The notes below the pieces were generated by a model, which had not been told where the DNA came from, searched no databases, and was given only the letters and a program-made list of their open reading frames with translations. Of a DNA stretch of 64,000 bases, positions 21,062 to 31,969 are shown piece by piece. The DNA lies in assembly GCA_037447655.1 (NCBI GenBank), contig JBBHKE010000775.1:473692-537691 (forward strand), given 5' to 3'. The stretch is from Zygnema cylindricum. Its lineage: Eukaryota; Streptophyta; Zygnematophyceae; Zygnematales; Zygnemataceae. Position 1 is the first letter of the stretch. Each line of letters starts with the position of its first letter. The position numbers and the translations under genes were made by a program.

Positions 21062-21888
21062 AGAGGGTTAAAAGACGAACCCACTTTCCACCTCACCTAT
21101 TTTGCGGAACCACCCTTTGTTCCTCTGCTTGCAATGGGTCCTTTGTGCCCGACCTCCTGTTAATGTGTGAACAGAGTCACCAGGGGTGGCATGACGGTTG
21201 CCAATCACTAAATTGGGAGTCGCGCTCTCAACCCGCAAATCCATGGTTCTATGGGGACTGCAAATTTGGCGCCTAATTTGTCTAATCCTCTTAGTCATAC
21301 AGGACTCAGAGAAGGGGGGGAATCTAAAGGGGGGTACGGGGTACTTTTTCTTTTTCACTCAATTTCTTATTATTACCTATGCATATCCCTGGGGGGGGAA
21401 GACAGAGAACGGCATGGTCACAGGTCCACGAAATCATCAGCATTTGGGGTGGATGGCAGGTTTCTCATGCACACCTCATAGGACATCCTACATGATCCTC
21501 ACGGTCCCCAAGCACGCTCGACGGTTCAACAGTTATAATTAGACGGTATACCTCTACTCAACGCATTGTAACTCCTATATTGTTTTTGTAAACTCCTTAA
21601 TTAACTTCTGGTTGCACGTAACTCTTCTTATTTTTGGAAACGGCTGAACATTCGTTGATTTTTTTTCTCATTCAATCTGACTTTCGAATCTGGTTCAGTT
21701 GTTATATATAATGATTCTTTATATTATGCCGTGCTCCCACTAAACTTCTCTATTTTAAGTCTTTCAACAATGGTTATACTTTTTGTTAAATCCCACCCTA
21801 GAAGAATCATTAGCTTTTCAACACATTGCAAATTTTTGAGACAACGGCTCCACTTCTTCTTCTTTCCCTTTTCCCATTCTATGAATTT
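21062..21888. other. Region after the gypsy coding sequence
   Basis: The frame GLKDEPTFHLTYFAEPPFV (21067 on) may be the last of the integrase. Purine runs at 21313-21338 are polypurine-like. The remainder to 21888 is AT-rich with no supported gene. A 3' LTR is expected here but no 5' partner was found. Confidence 0.4.
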
Positions 21889-22865
21889 TCATCCTTTTTT
21901 GGTTTTATATTTGTCTGTTTCAGTTGCATCAAATAACAACTTTATAAGAGGGTGGCCATTCAATCCATAACGATACTCGTTGAATATAAATTCCACGTTG
22001 ACATCACACTCGTGGCTTTGTAGGGTGTATCCTTGCCAATTGGCCCAATCTATAGTAAATGCATCAAGTTTGACATAAGTTGGGGTAAGAATCCGTGTGG
22101 AATGAGGAGGAAGAGAGGCATCGGAAAAGTAAAATTTTGTGAAGGAGATGTTGTGAAATTAATATAGGGGAAGGGGACACTAGTATATGTAAAACGTTGA
22201 GGAAAGAAAGGTGTTGGTTGGGTAGAAGACATGGGTGCAAAAGGGGGAACTGAAAAAGGTGGTAGATTTCTAGATGAAGAGGGAGGAGGAGGGGGAGAAG
22301 TAGGACAAGGGGAACGGGAAAAGGTAGGTTGTGAAGAAAAAGAAAATGATTGCATTGAAGGTTGTGTCAAGCCTAAAAATATTGACTCGATCCTCGATAA
22401 TCCAACGTCAAGTTGGCGTTGTGTTGTCGTGAGCCTTGTGTTAATCTTCACAATACACGTTTCTAACTTTTTGCCCATATTTTCCACAATAGTTTTGAGT
22501 TCACGTATTCTTCCTGTGAGAGGTGGAATAGAGTAAACCCTGAGTCTCAACTCGCGGAGTTCATCTTTCGCTTCCGCTGGAATTGGAATGTCAACAATAG
22601 GGGACCTTTCGTCTTTCTTCTCGTCCATTCGATGCACCGCTTCAGCAAAAGTTTTCCCCTCTGTACAGTATTCTTCTAGTATAGTCAAAAATAATGAATT
22701 GGTGAAGTATTCATGATTTGGGAAATCTTTTTGCATAAGTGCAAGATTTTGCCATATGGTTCGCCGAACGGTGCTTATTAGTAACTCGAGAAATTTATGG
22801 GCCAAAATATCTCGAGTTTTGTCACTTCTGCGTAAATTCTTTTGCATTTCAAAACATTTTAACAT
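21889..22865 (-). pseudogene. Unrecognised minus-strand gene-like ORF with Pro-rich C-terminus
   Basis: I do not recognise this protein. The main frame (22865 down to 22050, 271 codons) starts MLKCFEMQKNLRRSDKTR. It has a helical N-terminal half (FLELLISTVRRTIWQNLALM), a coiled-coil-like segment (ELRELRLRVYSIPPLTGRIR and following) and a Pro/Ser/Phe-rich tail. Near 22100 a second frame overlaps and stays open to a TGA at 21889. It reads YVKLDAFTIDWANWQGYTLQ and later GLNGHPLIKLLFDATE, which looks like a folded domain. A frameshifted gene or an unspotted intron would explain both. It may be a host gene or a second ORF of a DNA transposon. Confidence 0.5.
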
Positions 22866-23395
22866 ACAATAAGAATATAATTAAAATACCTCATGATTTG
22901 TGAACACAATGTTTTGAAGATTTGCGAGAATCAATATTTGCAAAAAGAGAGTAAAACAAAACAATTTCATTAAAAATAAAGTGTAATTTCATGTTGGATA
23001 AGCTCTCTCTCCCTCCATTTTGAAGGTAATTCACAAAGCAAATCAATCTTGAAAGCACCAAAAAGAATGCAACAAAAAGGGGCTTTTATTACATCACAAC
23101 CACAAATGTGGTAAAAGGGTGGTAGTCACAATAAAGCTAGTTGAAACAATCTACTATACCCATATTTCTCTAACCTCTACAAACTACCTACGGGATCTCC
23201 ACAATTTTACCCTCTTTCCTGAATATAAACTAAGTTATAATCTACGGTATGAAGTTTACTAAAATTTTCAAGTTATATCTATTCTAACAACTTGAATACT
23301 AAAGTCATTTTACTCCCTTTTTTTCTCCCTGTCGCTCTCTCTCTTTATATATATTTTTTTTAATTTACTCCTTTCATCCTTTGGGGACGAATCAG
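22866..23395. other. AT-rich stretch without a gene
   Basis: No coding frame or structured repeat supported. It is the presumed upstream flank of the minus-strand ORF ending at 22865. Confidence 0.5.
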
Positions 23396-24060
23396 TAGTG
23401 AGGTGGCGACAACGTCAAATTGGCAGTGAGGTGGCGATGGTGTCGATTCGACAGTAATGTGGCGACGACGTCGAATCGGTCGAGAGGTGGCAGCGACGGA
23501 GTCGAATTCGCAGTGAGGTGGCAACGACGCCGTCGAATTGGCAGAGATGTGGTAGCGAGAGTGTCGATCGGCAGTGCGGTGGCGGCGATGGCGTCGAATC
23601 GGGAGTGAGATGGCGACAACGTCGCATTGGCAATGTGGTGGCGACGGCATCAAATCGGCACTGAGGTGGCGACGGTGTCGAATCTACAATAATGTGGCTA
23701 CGACGTAGAATTGGCAGTGTGGTGGAGAAAGCATCAAATCAGCAGAGAAGGCATCAAATCAGCACTGAGGCGGCCATGGCAGCGATGGCGTCGAACGGCA
23801 GTGAGGTGGCAGCGATGGCGTCGAATCGGCAGTGAGGTGGCAGCGATGGCGTCGAATCGGCAGTGAGGTGGCAGCAATGGCGTCGAATCGGCAGTGAGGT
23901 GGCAGCAATGGCGTCGAATCGGCAGTGAGGTGGCAGCAATGGCGTCGAATCGGCAGTGAGGTGGCAGCAATGGCGTCGAATCGGCAGTGAGGTGGCAGCG
24001 ATGGCGTCGAATCGGCAGTGAGGTGGCGACGGCGTCGAACCTGCAGTGTGGTGGCGACGG
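23396..24060. repeat. 31-bp minisatellite
   Basis: About twenty tandem units built on TCGAATCGGCAGTGAGGTGG plus eleven further bases. The period is exactly 31 bp in the clean part (unit starts at 23821, 23852, 23883, 23914) and more diverged toward 23400. Long ORFs on both strands come from the repeat: 31 is not a multiple of three, so the frame cycles every three units. Confidence 0.95.
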
Positions 24061-24620
24061 TGTCAAGCCGGAGGTAAACGGGCGGGTTGTTTTTTGCCCT
24101 CCTTCCAAACTATCTCCCTCACTCATGCTCCCTCCCTCAATTTCTTACTAACTCCCTCACTCACGTTCTCTCCTTCATTTTTTTCTTCCCCTCTCGCTTC
24201 CTCTCTTTCAAATAATATGCACCTTCCTCCGTCCCTCTTTCCCCCCAATCTGCCATCATGTCCCACCAATTCCCCCCTCCCCTCAACCCAAATTCCCCCC
24301 TCTCATCTCCTAATTTTTTTCACCCTCCCCCCAATTTTGTTCCCCTCCCTCCGTCCCTCTTTCTCCCCAATTTGCCCCTATTTCCCACCAATTTCCTTCT
24401 TCCCTCAACCCATCTATCTCCCTCCCTCTCCTAATTTTTTTCCTCGTCCCTCCAATTTTTTTCCCCAATCTGCCCCTATGTCCCACCCATTCCCTCCTCC
24501 CCTCAACCCATCTATCCCCCTCTATCTCCTAATTTTTCCCCCCCTCCCTCCAAATTTTTTTTTCTCTCTCTCCGTCCCTTTTTTTTACATATCTGCCACT
24601 GTTTCCCTCTGAAGGCTATA
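24061..24620. repeat. Pyrimidine-rich block with three irregular repeats
   Basis: C/T-rich sequence in which a unit containing CCAATCTGCC...TCCCACC recurs near 24245, 24367 and 24465, so units are about 100-120 bp. The 188-codon ORF on the plus strand is a low-complexity Pro/Ser/Phe artefact. Confidence 0.75.
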
Positions 24621-24624
24621 AAAG

Positions 24625-24705
24625 GCGAAAAGAGAGGGAGAGGGGAGGGAAGAGAGAGAGAGAGAGGGAGAGAGAGGGAGAGAGAGAGAGAGAGAACTAC
24701 TAACA
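24625..24705. repeat. GA-rich microsatellite
   Basis: Near-pure purine run of GAGAGG/GAGAGA units. Confidence 0.9.
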
Positions 24706-25146
24706 GACAGATAGGGGAAAAAATACCGCCGCCAAAAGGGAAAAAACGGGTCAACAATAACAATGAAAACTAGGGAAAAGGCAGTAAAGGGCAAAAAAGA
24801 AAAGAAATGGGTTGGTTCAAAGATGGGGGGTGGCGTGTGTGAGGGAAAGAGTAGGCGACATGAATGATTAAATAATTTTTAGGTTTTAAAAAGCCGATAA
24901 TAGATGAATGAAAAAATGTTTAAGGTTTCGTTAGAAGTGTTTCAGTTGCGCGCTTGCACGGTTGAGAATTTTGAAAAATCAAGGGCACTTCAAATGTTTT
25001 GCGTTTCGTCTGCCGTCAGTTTGGGTGGAAAAACGTCCGCGCGGCGCGGCGCGTCGTAAAAAGAAAGGGAAGGGGGGCGACGTGGCCGCGTGTGGTGGAT
25101 AGTCCCACACGGCCACAATGGCCGAAAATCGCAAGGTTTAGTACAG
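24706..25146. other. Intergenic, no gene seen
   Basis: AT-rich with a short GC-rich patch near 25035-25110 (CGCGCGGCGCGGCGCG). No feature supported. Confidence 0.5.
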
Positions 25147-25366
25147 TACACCGTGAATCGCTATTAGAGTTAATGATATTTTTGCCAACTTAATACATCT
25201 TTTTCGTACACAGTTGTCTTCTTCTGGATCTGACGGTGGCGATTGAAAGAAAATATTCTCACCTTCCGATTAGCGGTCTCAAATTGAAAATTGGACGAGT
25301 GTGTACGGAGAAAAAAAAAATTAAGCGGCAGAAATTTTTTTAACACTTATAGCGGTACATGGTGTA
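25147..25366. mobile_element. Small inverted-repeat element (MITE), copy 1
   Basis: A 220-bp foldback. The left end reads TACACCGTGAATCGCTATTA and the right end is its imperfect reverse complement finishing ATGGTGTA. The arms extend about 65 bp and share a CGCTTAAT...CTCCGTACACA segment. TA occurs at each end, consistent with either a TA target duplication or part of the repeat. It encodes nothing. Confidence 0.75.
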
Positions 25367-25452
25367 TTATACCCTTTTTGAGATTTTTTGGACTTTACTG
25401 TAGCAGGTGGGGCTGCTCACTGCCTGAATTAACAGTACACCGTGCATCGATG

Positions 25453-25939
25453 CACCGCGAATCGTTATTACTGTTCTATCTCTAATTTTGGTTCTTAAAA
25501 TTTTGATTTTTTTTTTCAAATAGGATACATGATATTAATTCTTCCTTAGACGTTAATTAAAGTAGCGTACAAAATAGCGTACAGCCCGAAAGTACAGTAA
25601 AATCTAAATAGTGTGGTTTATTGTCAATGTCATATCGTAGATAAATGTACCTTTTCAAGTGAAAATTTACAAAAAATGAGTTAAACCAGACGTGCATGCA
25701 TAGAAACGTGCGCTAAAAAAAACGAAATCAGCCTGACACGTTAATTAGCATGGCATGTACGGCGTTTGATTTTTTATATTTTGTACGAATGCATACTGTT
25801 TTTGCTGTTCCCAAATTATCATTAACCCCGAAATTAGAATACACCTTTTTTTTGAAAAAAATCAAATTCTAAATTAGCATCAAGTGTGGTTAATTTTCTT
25901 TTACTATTTAAACTTTGACACTAATAACGATTCGCGGTG
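25453..25939. mobile_element. Small inverted-repeat element (MITE), copy 2
   Basis: Perfect 18-bp terminal inverted repeats, CACCGCGAATCGTTATTA at 25453-25470 and its complement at 25922-25939, bound 487 bp of non-coding DNA. Same end motif as copy 1. Confidence 0.75.
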
Positions 25940-26153
25940 TACAGTTTTAGTGTTAAATTTGTTTTCGCCACTTAAAACATCTTTTCTCCGTACATACTTG
26001 CCTGCCTTTTCATATGGAGACCGCCGATGGGAAGGTGAGAATCTCGGATTTCAATCGCAATCATCAGATCTGTAATCCGACAAGCATGTACGGAGAAAAA
26101 GATGTTTTAAGCGGCAAAAAAAACATTAACCTTGCAGTAATAGTGATACACGC
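25940..26153. mobile_element. Decayed MITE, copy 3
   Basis: Inner arms (CTTAAAACATC...CTCCGTACAT near 25970, complement near 26084-26119) align with those of copy 1. The right end CACGCTGTA is a mutated form of the family end and the left end is lost against copy 2. Confidence 0.55.
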
Positions 26154-26192
26154 TGTAGCAATTTTCTTTTGTGTATCGTACCGAAAAACCAC

Positions 26193-26220
26193 TACACCGT
26201 GAATCGCTATTAGCGTTAAC
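26193..26220 (+). repeat. Isolated MITE end
   Basis: TACACCGTGAATCGCTATTA followed by GCGTTAAC matches the left end of copy 1. No convincing partner end was found close by. A similar isolated end is at about 27487. Confidence 0.5.
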
Positions 26221-26306
26221 AAATATTTAGTGTTTAATAACAATTAGTGTGATTAACGCTAATTTGGAAATTGGGGATTTTCAAAGGAAATCAGTCAGGC
26301 CTCTAC

Positions 26307-26700
26307 TCCATTAGAGGAAAAGAGGGGTTGTTTACTGGAAGCCGTACGATTTCGTACAAATTTGTACCAATTTTTTTTTTTGTCAGATGAAACATGTTAA
26401 CAAGATGATTCCAATAAAATAGGCGTAATATTTGACCGTTGGATGTAAGCAATCGCGCACATCGTCCAGTGTGAAGAAACTCTCCTCGCGAGGAGAGTTT
26501 CCTCACACTGGACGATGTGCGTGATTGCTTCGCGAATCTAAAATAGTGAGACATCCAACGGTCGATGCTTACGCCAATAATATTGGAGCCATCCTGAAAA
26601 CATGCTTCGTCATGTTTCGTCTGACGAAAAAAAAAAATGGTACGAATTTGTACGAAATCGTACGACTTCCAGTAAACAACCCCACTTTTCTTCTAATGGA
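26307..26700. repeat. Long palindrome (foldback), about 390 bp
   Basis: Two arms of roughly 165-195 bp around the centre CCTCGCGAGG (26484-26493). Outer ends are TCCATTAG... and ...CTAATGGA, with GGGGTTGTTTACTGG and its complement just inside. The arms differ by small indels, mainly on the right side. ORFs at 26303-26554 and 26525-26860 are shadows of the arms. Confidence 0.9.
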
Positions 26701-26744
26701 AGTTCACCCTAAGGATAAAATCTGTAGTGTTGTGTATCGGCAAG

Positions 26745-26862
26745 GACTTGCCGATAGCCGATATGGGCCTTTTTTCATGTTACCGATGATCGATTTATTG
26801 GCTCGATCTATCGACATCGGTGTTATCGCCGATAAACAATCAGTTGTTTATCGGCGATAATT
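26745..26862. repeat. Cluster of short ATCGGCGAT-type inverted repeats
   Basis: TTATCGCCGATAAAC (from about 26823) and its complement GTTTATCGGCGATAA form a 15-bp hairpin with an 8-base loop. Related CGATA-rich sequence recurs at 27330-27410, 28640-28700 and inside 29172-29643. Confidence 0.6.
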
Positions 26863-28780
26863 GTACGGACCATACAGCTAAATGTACGGCTCGTACACTC
26901 AACTGTACGGGTTCTTCTTCGGACGCGCCGCGGACCCCCTTCTCCCCGATTTCGGGAAAAATCGCGATATTTGCTTGATTATTTCTAATTTAAGGAGGTT
27001 TTACATGAGTTCCACGCTCCTATACCCTTCCAAAATTCAGTCTGACAGATTTGTTCGTCTGTTCGTTTGGTTTTCGAAAAAGTTTAATTTTACAAATTTA
27101 CAATGTAATGTATTTTTTTCGTTTCGGTACTATAGTTTTAGGACTATAAACTATTGTTTTAAATTTGTTAGCGTTTATGTGCTGCGCTGTCCGTAATAAA
27201 CTTAAGCTAAACAAAATACAGAACATATTTTTATGCGCGGCATGCCACGCTATATAAAGTCAATAAATAATTCAGAATATTATAGAGTACTATTGTATGC
27301 GTACTATATTTTTTTGAAGTTATCGCCGATATGGAATTTGATGGTCTCGGACCGATATATCGAGACCGTTCGATATCCGATAGCTATCGGTATCCGTGTT
27401 ATCGCGATAATATTTTTGTTGATACACAAGACAAATAAAATGTATGGATAGGTTGTACTACAAATTTCAAAAAGAGTGTTGAAAGTATACCGTGAATCGG
27501 TAATAGAGTGAAAAAAAAATTAGTCTAAAGAAAAAATTAATATTATCAACTCTATTTAGGTTCAACAGCCTAACACCAACAAAAAATAACGCAATCTATA
27601 CACCTAACACAAATTTGGATATACATTCCCATTTTTAAGCCGCGATAGTCTGTTTTCACATATTCGACGCTTGAACACGTGAGAACAAGTTCTCGAGATT
27701 TTCCCTCGTCTTTATGACTTGGAATCAAATTTGCGTACGATTTTCCGTGCGACGCACTAAATTTCCCTGTCGGCGTCTTTATCTGACACTTATTTTGTAT
27801 AGACGTACAATATAAGTGTCATATAAATTAATTTTAGTACGGACTGGCACATTTCGTATGTTACACTATTTAAAAATATTTGAAACTAGAGTAATAAATG
27901 TTAATTAAACAGTACAAATATTAAGGCAAAAAAACATTGAGTTAAATTTGATTAACTGCAAATTCTTTTCCGTACATGCGCGTGACGAGCAATGAAAAAA
28001 ATAGTGAGCATACTACCTCGTGCTAAAACTTCCCAGCTCGCGTGGTGCTTGCGTGGACATTTTTCATTCGTTGTGAGAGTGATACTTTAACTAAAATCAC
28101 ATTGCGCGGTGATTTTCGATAATTTTTTTTGTTGAGCTGGATTCGCATGCTAGTGGATCGAAATTTTGAAATCGCCAAAATGAGATTTTCTCGTTTGGGA
28201 CTGAATTTTAGATCCAAACGACAAAAAAAAAACAGCACTTTAATACATAGGGATATACCCTAAGTTGTAGCATTATTTTTGATTAAATGTTTTCCTTTTT
28301 TATTTTATATTGAAGTCAAAGTCGGTCAACGTATTTTATAAACGTTTGAATTTTATTCTGTGCAAATATTCATTATTTTTTGGGAGTTTCATGCGTGCGC
28401 ATAGTACGAATAAAACCTCTATAGAAATATCCGACGCCCCCTCTCGATTACCTTGTCCAATTCGTTTTTATGAATATTCGTAATTACAACCAAACAATAT
28501 TTTTGGGTGTAAACTATTTCCGTCTTTTTTTTTTCTTTTGTTAATTCCCATTTTCCTACGTGTTTGCGCGCGGCGGTCTTTTGAAGCTAGAGGACTTGTT
28601 AGTAGTGTTGTTTATCAAGCAAAAACTTATCGCAATAAATTCGATATGTCGAATATCGAAAGGTTAGATGGCTCAATATGTCGGTCCTGGACCAACAATA
28701 ATTTTTGCTATATATTTAGTGGGAGGTATATTTAGTAAAGAAACAAAGTACCGTTAAATCGTATGCAAGAAACCCCTCCC
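26863..28780. other. AT-rich intergenic stretch
   Basis: No supported gene. It holds an isolated MITE-like end at 27487 and CGATAT-rich fragments at 27330-27410 and 28640-28740, related to the 29172 element. Confidence 0.5.
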
Positions 28781-28807
28781 CTGCGTAAGGTTGGGGACGC
28801 GCCACGG

Positions 28808-28840
28808 GAAGGGGAGGGGGGGGGGGGGGGGGGGGGGGCT
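28808..28840 (+). repeat. Poly-G tract
   Basis: A nearly uninterrupted run of about thirty G (one A near the start), flanked by CCACGGGAAG and CTTTTGG. A sister sequence with C- and G-runs lies at 29370-29410. Confidence 0.9.
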
Positions 28841-28984
28841 TTTGGAAAAAAAAATGAAACCCAACTTATCTTCGATATATCACGAAATAAATTTACCGGC
28901 ATATCCAGACGATATATGGGCAAAACATCGTAAAATTGAGTTTCTCGATATATCAACAAGATTTACAGATTACCGGGTACCCAA

Positions 28985-29171
28985 AATCTACCCCCCAGTC
29001 TATAAACCCATGGGATACGGAGGGTTATAATTCGGCGGTGGACAGACGGTATGAGAATCATTGAACCTTACGATTGAGTTTTGACACCATCCTCTCTCTT
29101 TTCCTCTCCCTCTACCCCGAGGACATAAGCCACACAATATATAACTTGTTATTTTGGCTTTCTAAGACTTC
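28985..29171 (+). repeat. Dispersed repeat R1, copy A left part
   Basis: Matches 39925-40090 (TATGGG...GGTTATAA, GTATGAGAATCATTG, CCGAGGACA, TTTGGCTTTCTAAGACT). The alignment resumes at 29644 after an inserted element. Confidence 0.8.
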
Positions 29172-29444
29172 TAAGTAATGTTGGGTATCGGGTAAAATCA
29201 TATCGTCATAACTTCGATATTCGATATATTAATTATCGATCGGTCTCGATCGGTCAGAGGCCTCGATATGTCGCACCGGGACCAACATAAAATATTACGA
29301 TATATTTAGTAAAAGGTGGGTGTCCGTATAGATCTCGCACGGAATATCGTACGGAAAATTGTACAGAAACCACCCCCCCCGCGCCACGGGGGAGCCGGGG
29401 GGCTTTTGGAAATAAAATTTAGAGAAATAAATAAATAAATAAAT

Positions 29445-29524
<80 letters not shown>

Positions 29525-29643
29525 CAAAAGTATCGCGATATTACGATCCTCAATATATCGAAGCGATATATCGATTATCGGGTACCCAAATTTTGTTACA
29601 TATCGAATATCGGCAAAAGGCCCTCGATATCCAACATTACTTA
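29172..29643. mobile_element. 472-bp inverted-repeat insertion in repeat R1
   Basis: Thirteen-base terminal inverted repeats, TAAGTAATGTTGG and its complement, bound CGATAT-rich sequence, G/C runs and an (AT)n tract. The paralogous repeat at 40080-40100 lacks it, which shows it is an insertion. No coding capacity. Confidence 0.8.
29445..29522. repeat. (AT)n microsatellite
   Basis: About 75 bases of uninterrupted AT alternation, giving spurious Tyr/Ile ORFs. Confidence 0.95.
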
Positions 29644-30370
29644 TAAAGATTCAAGGTATACGGGTTTTGTGAAGGTCTTGTATCATTATTAGGGTTTAAA
29701 ACTTTTATCCAATTCTTTTGGTTTGAAGTTTTTTTGTACGTGTTAGGTTTTTTGTGCCTTTAAAGTTTCAGTTTTAAACAAATTTTTCAGTTTTCATTGG
29801 GCATTAAGGTTTTTGAGGGCTTTTAAATTTTTTGACATTTTTCAAGTTTTTGAGGTTCGTAGTGGTGTTAAAGTTCTTCAGTGATGTTTCCTGTCTTCTA
29901 CTGCAAGGTTAGCTTAGTACGAATTGGTGCCTAGCCCCATGTGCTACGCTTTGCACAACTAGATACAGATTGCACGCAATCAAAAACCTTTGTGAGGACA
30001 CATTGGAGCCCACAAATGCCAAGAAACGATCGAGAATTTTGAGCAACGGAAGCAAATAAAGCTCTTCTTAAAGCCCTCCAATAGGATACAGTGTCCTTAT
30101 GCAAGAATAATGTTTGGGATTTTTGTTTGTTGTCGGTGCTAAATTTGCGAAAGAGTCTACGAACTGCAATATTCAAAAATGAGATTATAAAAAACAATGT
30201 GCAATGTTGATTAATGTCAATTGTTCAATGTCCAACAGCCAATGGCAAAAAATCAATTTCAAAAAATGTCCGACTTCGAAAAGTCTTCAATGCACAATAA
30301 CCAATGCCCTAAGTCCAATGTTAAACAACCCCAATGACAAACAACATCTAATGTGTAAGAATGTCCAATG
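29644..30370. other. Repeat R1 copy A, middle, and unassigned DNA
   Basis: 29644-29700 continues R1. An 88-codon minus-strand ORF at 29931-30197 ends CAKRSTWG and has no family features; I do not call it. From 30190 to 30365 short CAATG-rich phrases recur. Confidence 0.4.
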
Positions 30371-30374
30371 TTGT

Positions 30375-30560
30375 CCTTAGGATGGAGAGAGGGAGAGAGA
30401 GGGGGGAGGGAGGGAAAGAGGGGAGCGAGAGAGGGAGAGAGAGGGGGCAGGGAGGTAGGGGGAAGACGGAGGAAGGGAGGGAGGGAGGGAGGGAGAGAAA
30501 GGAGGAAGGGAGGAAGGAAAGAAAGGAGGAAAGAAGCGAAGGAGGGAGGGGAGGGGAATT
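30375..30560. repeat. Purine tract (GGGA/GGAA-rich)
   Basis: Polypurine sequence with GAGAGGGAG and GGAAGGGA units. ORFs on both strands are composition artefacts. Confidence 0.9.
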
Positions 30561-31690
30561 TTCAAATTTAAAGGGTTTTTCAAGTTCAACAGTTTTAAAG
30601 GTGTTTCATGTTTTTCAGTTTATTAATTTTCAAAATTTTCAGGCTTTATGTGAATTTAAAGTTTTAGGGTTTGCAGAGTTTTAAGGTTTTTGAGGGAATT
30701 TCAGGCTTTTAATGTTTTAATATTTTGAATGCTATCATCTTTTTGGAGTTTTCTCCGTGATTAAAGTTTTTAGGGTTATTAGGGTTTAGAGTTTTAGTGA
30801 TTAGGTTTTTCAAGGTTATTAGGAATAATGATTATAAAGGTTTAGGTTATAAAGATTTTTCAGTTTTTAGAGTTTTACTGTTTTTTGGGTTTTTATACCC
30901 AATGGGTTCTTAAAGTTTTCAAGGTTTCTAAGGTTTTTCAGGTCTTTATGATTTTTTAGGTTTTCAGAGTTCAAGAGATTTTTGGCTTTTTTGTGTTTTC
31001 TGTTTTAGCGTTTAGGGTTTTGGGGTTTTTGAGGTTTTTACCTTGTTAATGGTCTTTTGAATTTCAAATGCCTACGCCGTCATTAGGGTTTTAACGTGTT
31101 GAGAACAACTAATTTTTTAAGTACTTCGATTTTTTGGGGTATTTAAGGTTTTCCAAACTATCTACAGTTTTTCAAGTCAGAAGGTTTTGAAAGTTTTTAA
31201 GGCTTTAAAAGTTTTCGAGGTTTATAGGTTTTGAGGACTATTAGGATGTTCATAATTTTTAGAATTCGCAAGGTTTAAGAGAAATTTTACGGTTCGTAGA
31301 AGTTAAAGAGTTTTTAGAGTTTTTAAAGTTGTTCGAATTTTTAGTGTTTAGGTCTTTTAGGGTTGCTAGAAATTTTCGGATTTCTAGGGTTTTAAGAGTC
31401 TTCCGGATATTCACCATTTTTAGCACGACTTTTCAGGGTTCCAATGCTTTTAGAGTTTTAGAGGTTTTCAAAATTTTTACAATTTTTAAGATTTCGTACA
31501 TTTTACGTTATTAAGGCATTTAGGATTTCAAAGTTTTCAAATTTTTGAGGGCTTTGGGGGGTTTTTTAGAGAAAAAAGAATGCTTAGGACTTTCAACGTT
31601 ATAAGGGTTAGAGGGTTTTTAGCAGTTTAAACGGATTTTAGGGTTTTCAGAGCTTGTAGAGATTCGGAGCTTCTCAGGATTGCCTTTTTT
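30560..31690 (+). repeat. T/G-rich degenerate TTTAGGG-like tract
   Basis: About 1.1 kb of strand-asymmetric sequence made of loosely repeated TTTTAGGGTTTT and TTTTCAGG phrases, with no clean array. 30985-31690 aligns with 40170-40880, including GTCTTTTAGGGTTGCTA and TATTCACCATTTTTA. A related tract is at 36530-37010. Confidence 0.75.
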
Positions 31691-31969
31691 GTTATTTGTT
31701 ATTTGTTTCTTTGTTATTTGTTTTTTCCCTTTTTTTTTCTAATTGAATTGATTCTCTTGATCATTCAACAAATTGTTATTATTATTATTGTTATTGTTAT
31801 ATCTTTTGTAAATTAAGCTAATACCCTTGACAAAATTCTCTCAGATTTCAAGCCATAATATTATCGAGAATCATAATTCTTCTCGGTTCCGCGTTTTTAC
31901 CGAATCTTTTTTTGAAATCGGGAGAAAAAAGTCCCAATTTTCTTATTTTGACCTCTATTATAATCGCAT

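Larger units (their letters stand above)
11873..21340 (+). mobile_element. Gypsy-M: Ty3/gypsy element carrying a DNA methyltransferase
   Basis: A decayed Ty3/gypsy polyprotein spread over about 9.5 kb. The order is Pro/Ser-rich N-terminal region, capsid, two degenerate zinc knuckles, a long linker, aspartic protease (DTGA), C5 cytosine methyltransferase, RT (YIDD), RNase H and integrase. Integrase after RNase H is the Ty3/gypsy order. The methyltransferase insert lies between protease and RT and starts in frame with the protease. Stops and frameshifts are scattered throughout, so this copy is dead. Its LTRs were not resolved. G-rich purine runs at 21313-21338 could be the polypurine tract. 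Confidence 0.85.

Noticed and set aside
23396-24060. CRISPR-like array
   Set aside because: There are no unique spacers. The 31-bp unit is directly tandem, and the sequence context is eukaryotic.
23392-24126. Several ORFs of 60-130 codons on both strands
   Set aside because: They are translations of the 31-bp minisatellite and repeat the same peptide in shifting frames.
30361-30684. Arg/Glu-rich ORFs and their Pro/Ser antisense
   Set aside because: They are composition artefacts of a purine tract, as are those at 34650-34990 and 37050-37230.
30560-31690. True telomere array
   Set aside because: The TTTAGGG phrases are irregular and interspersed, with no run of exact tandem units.
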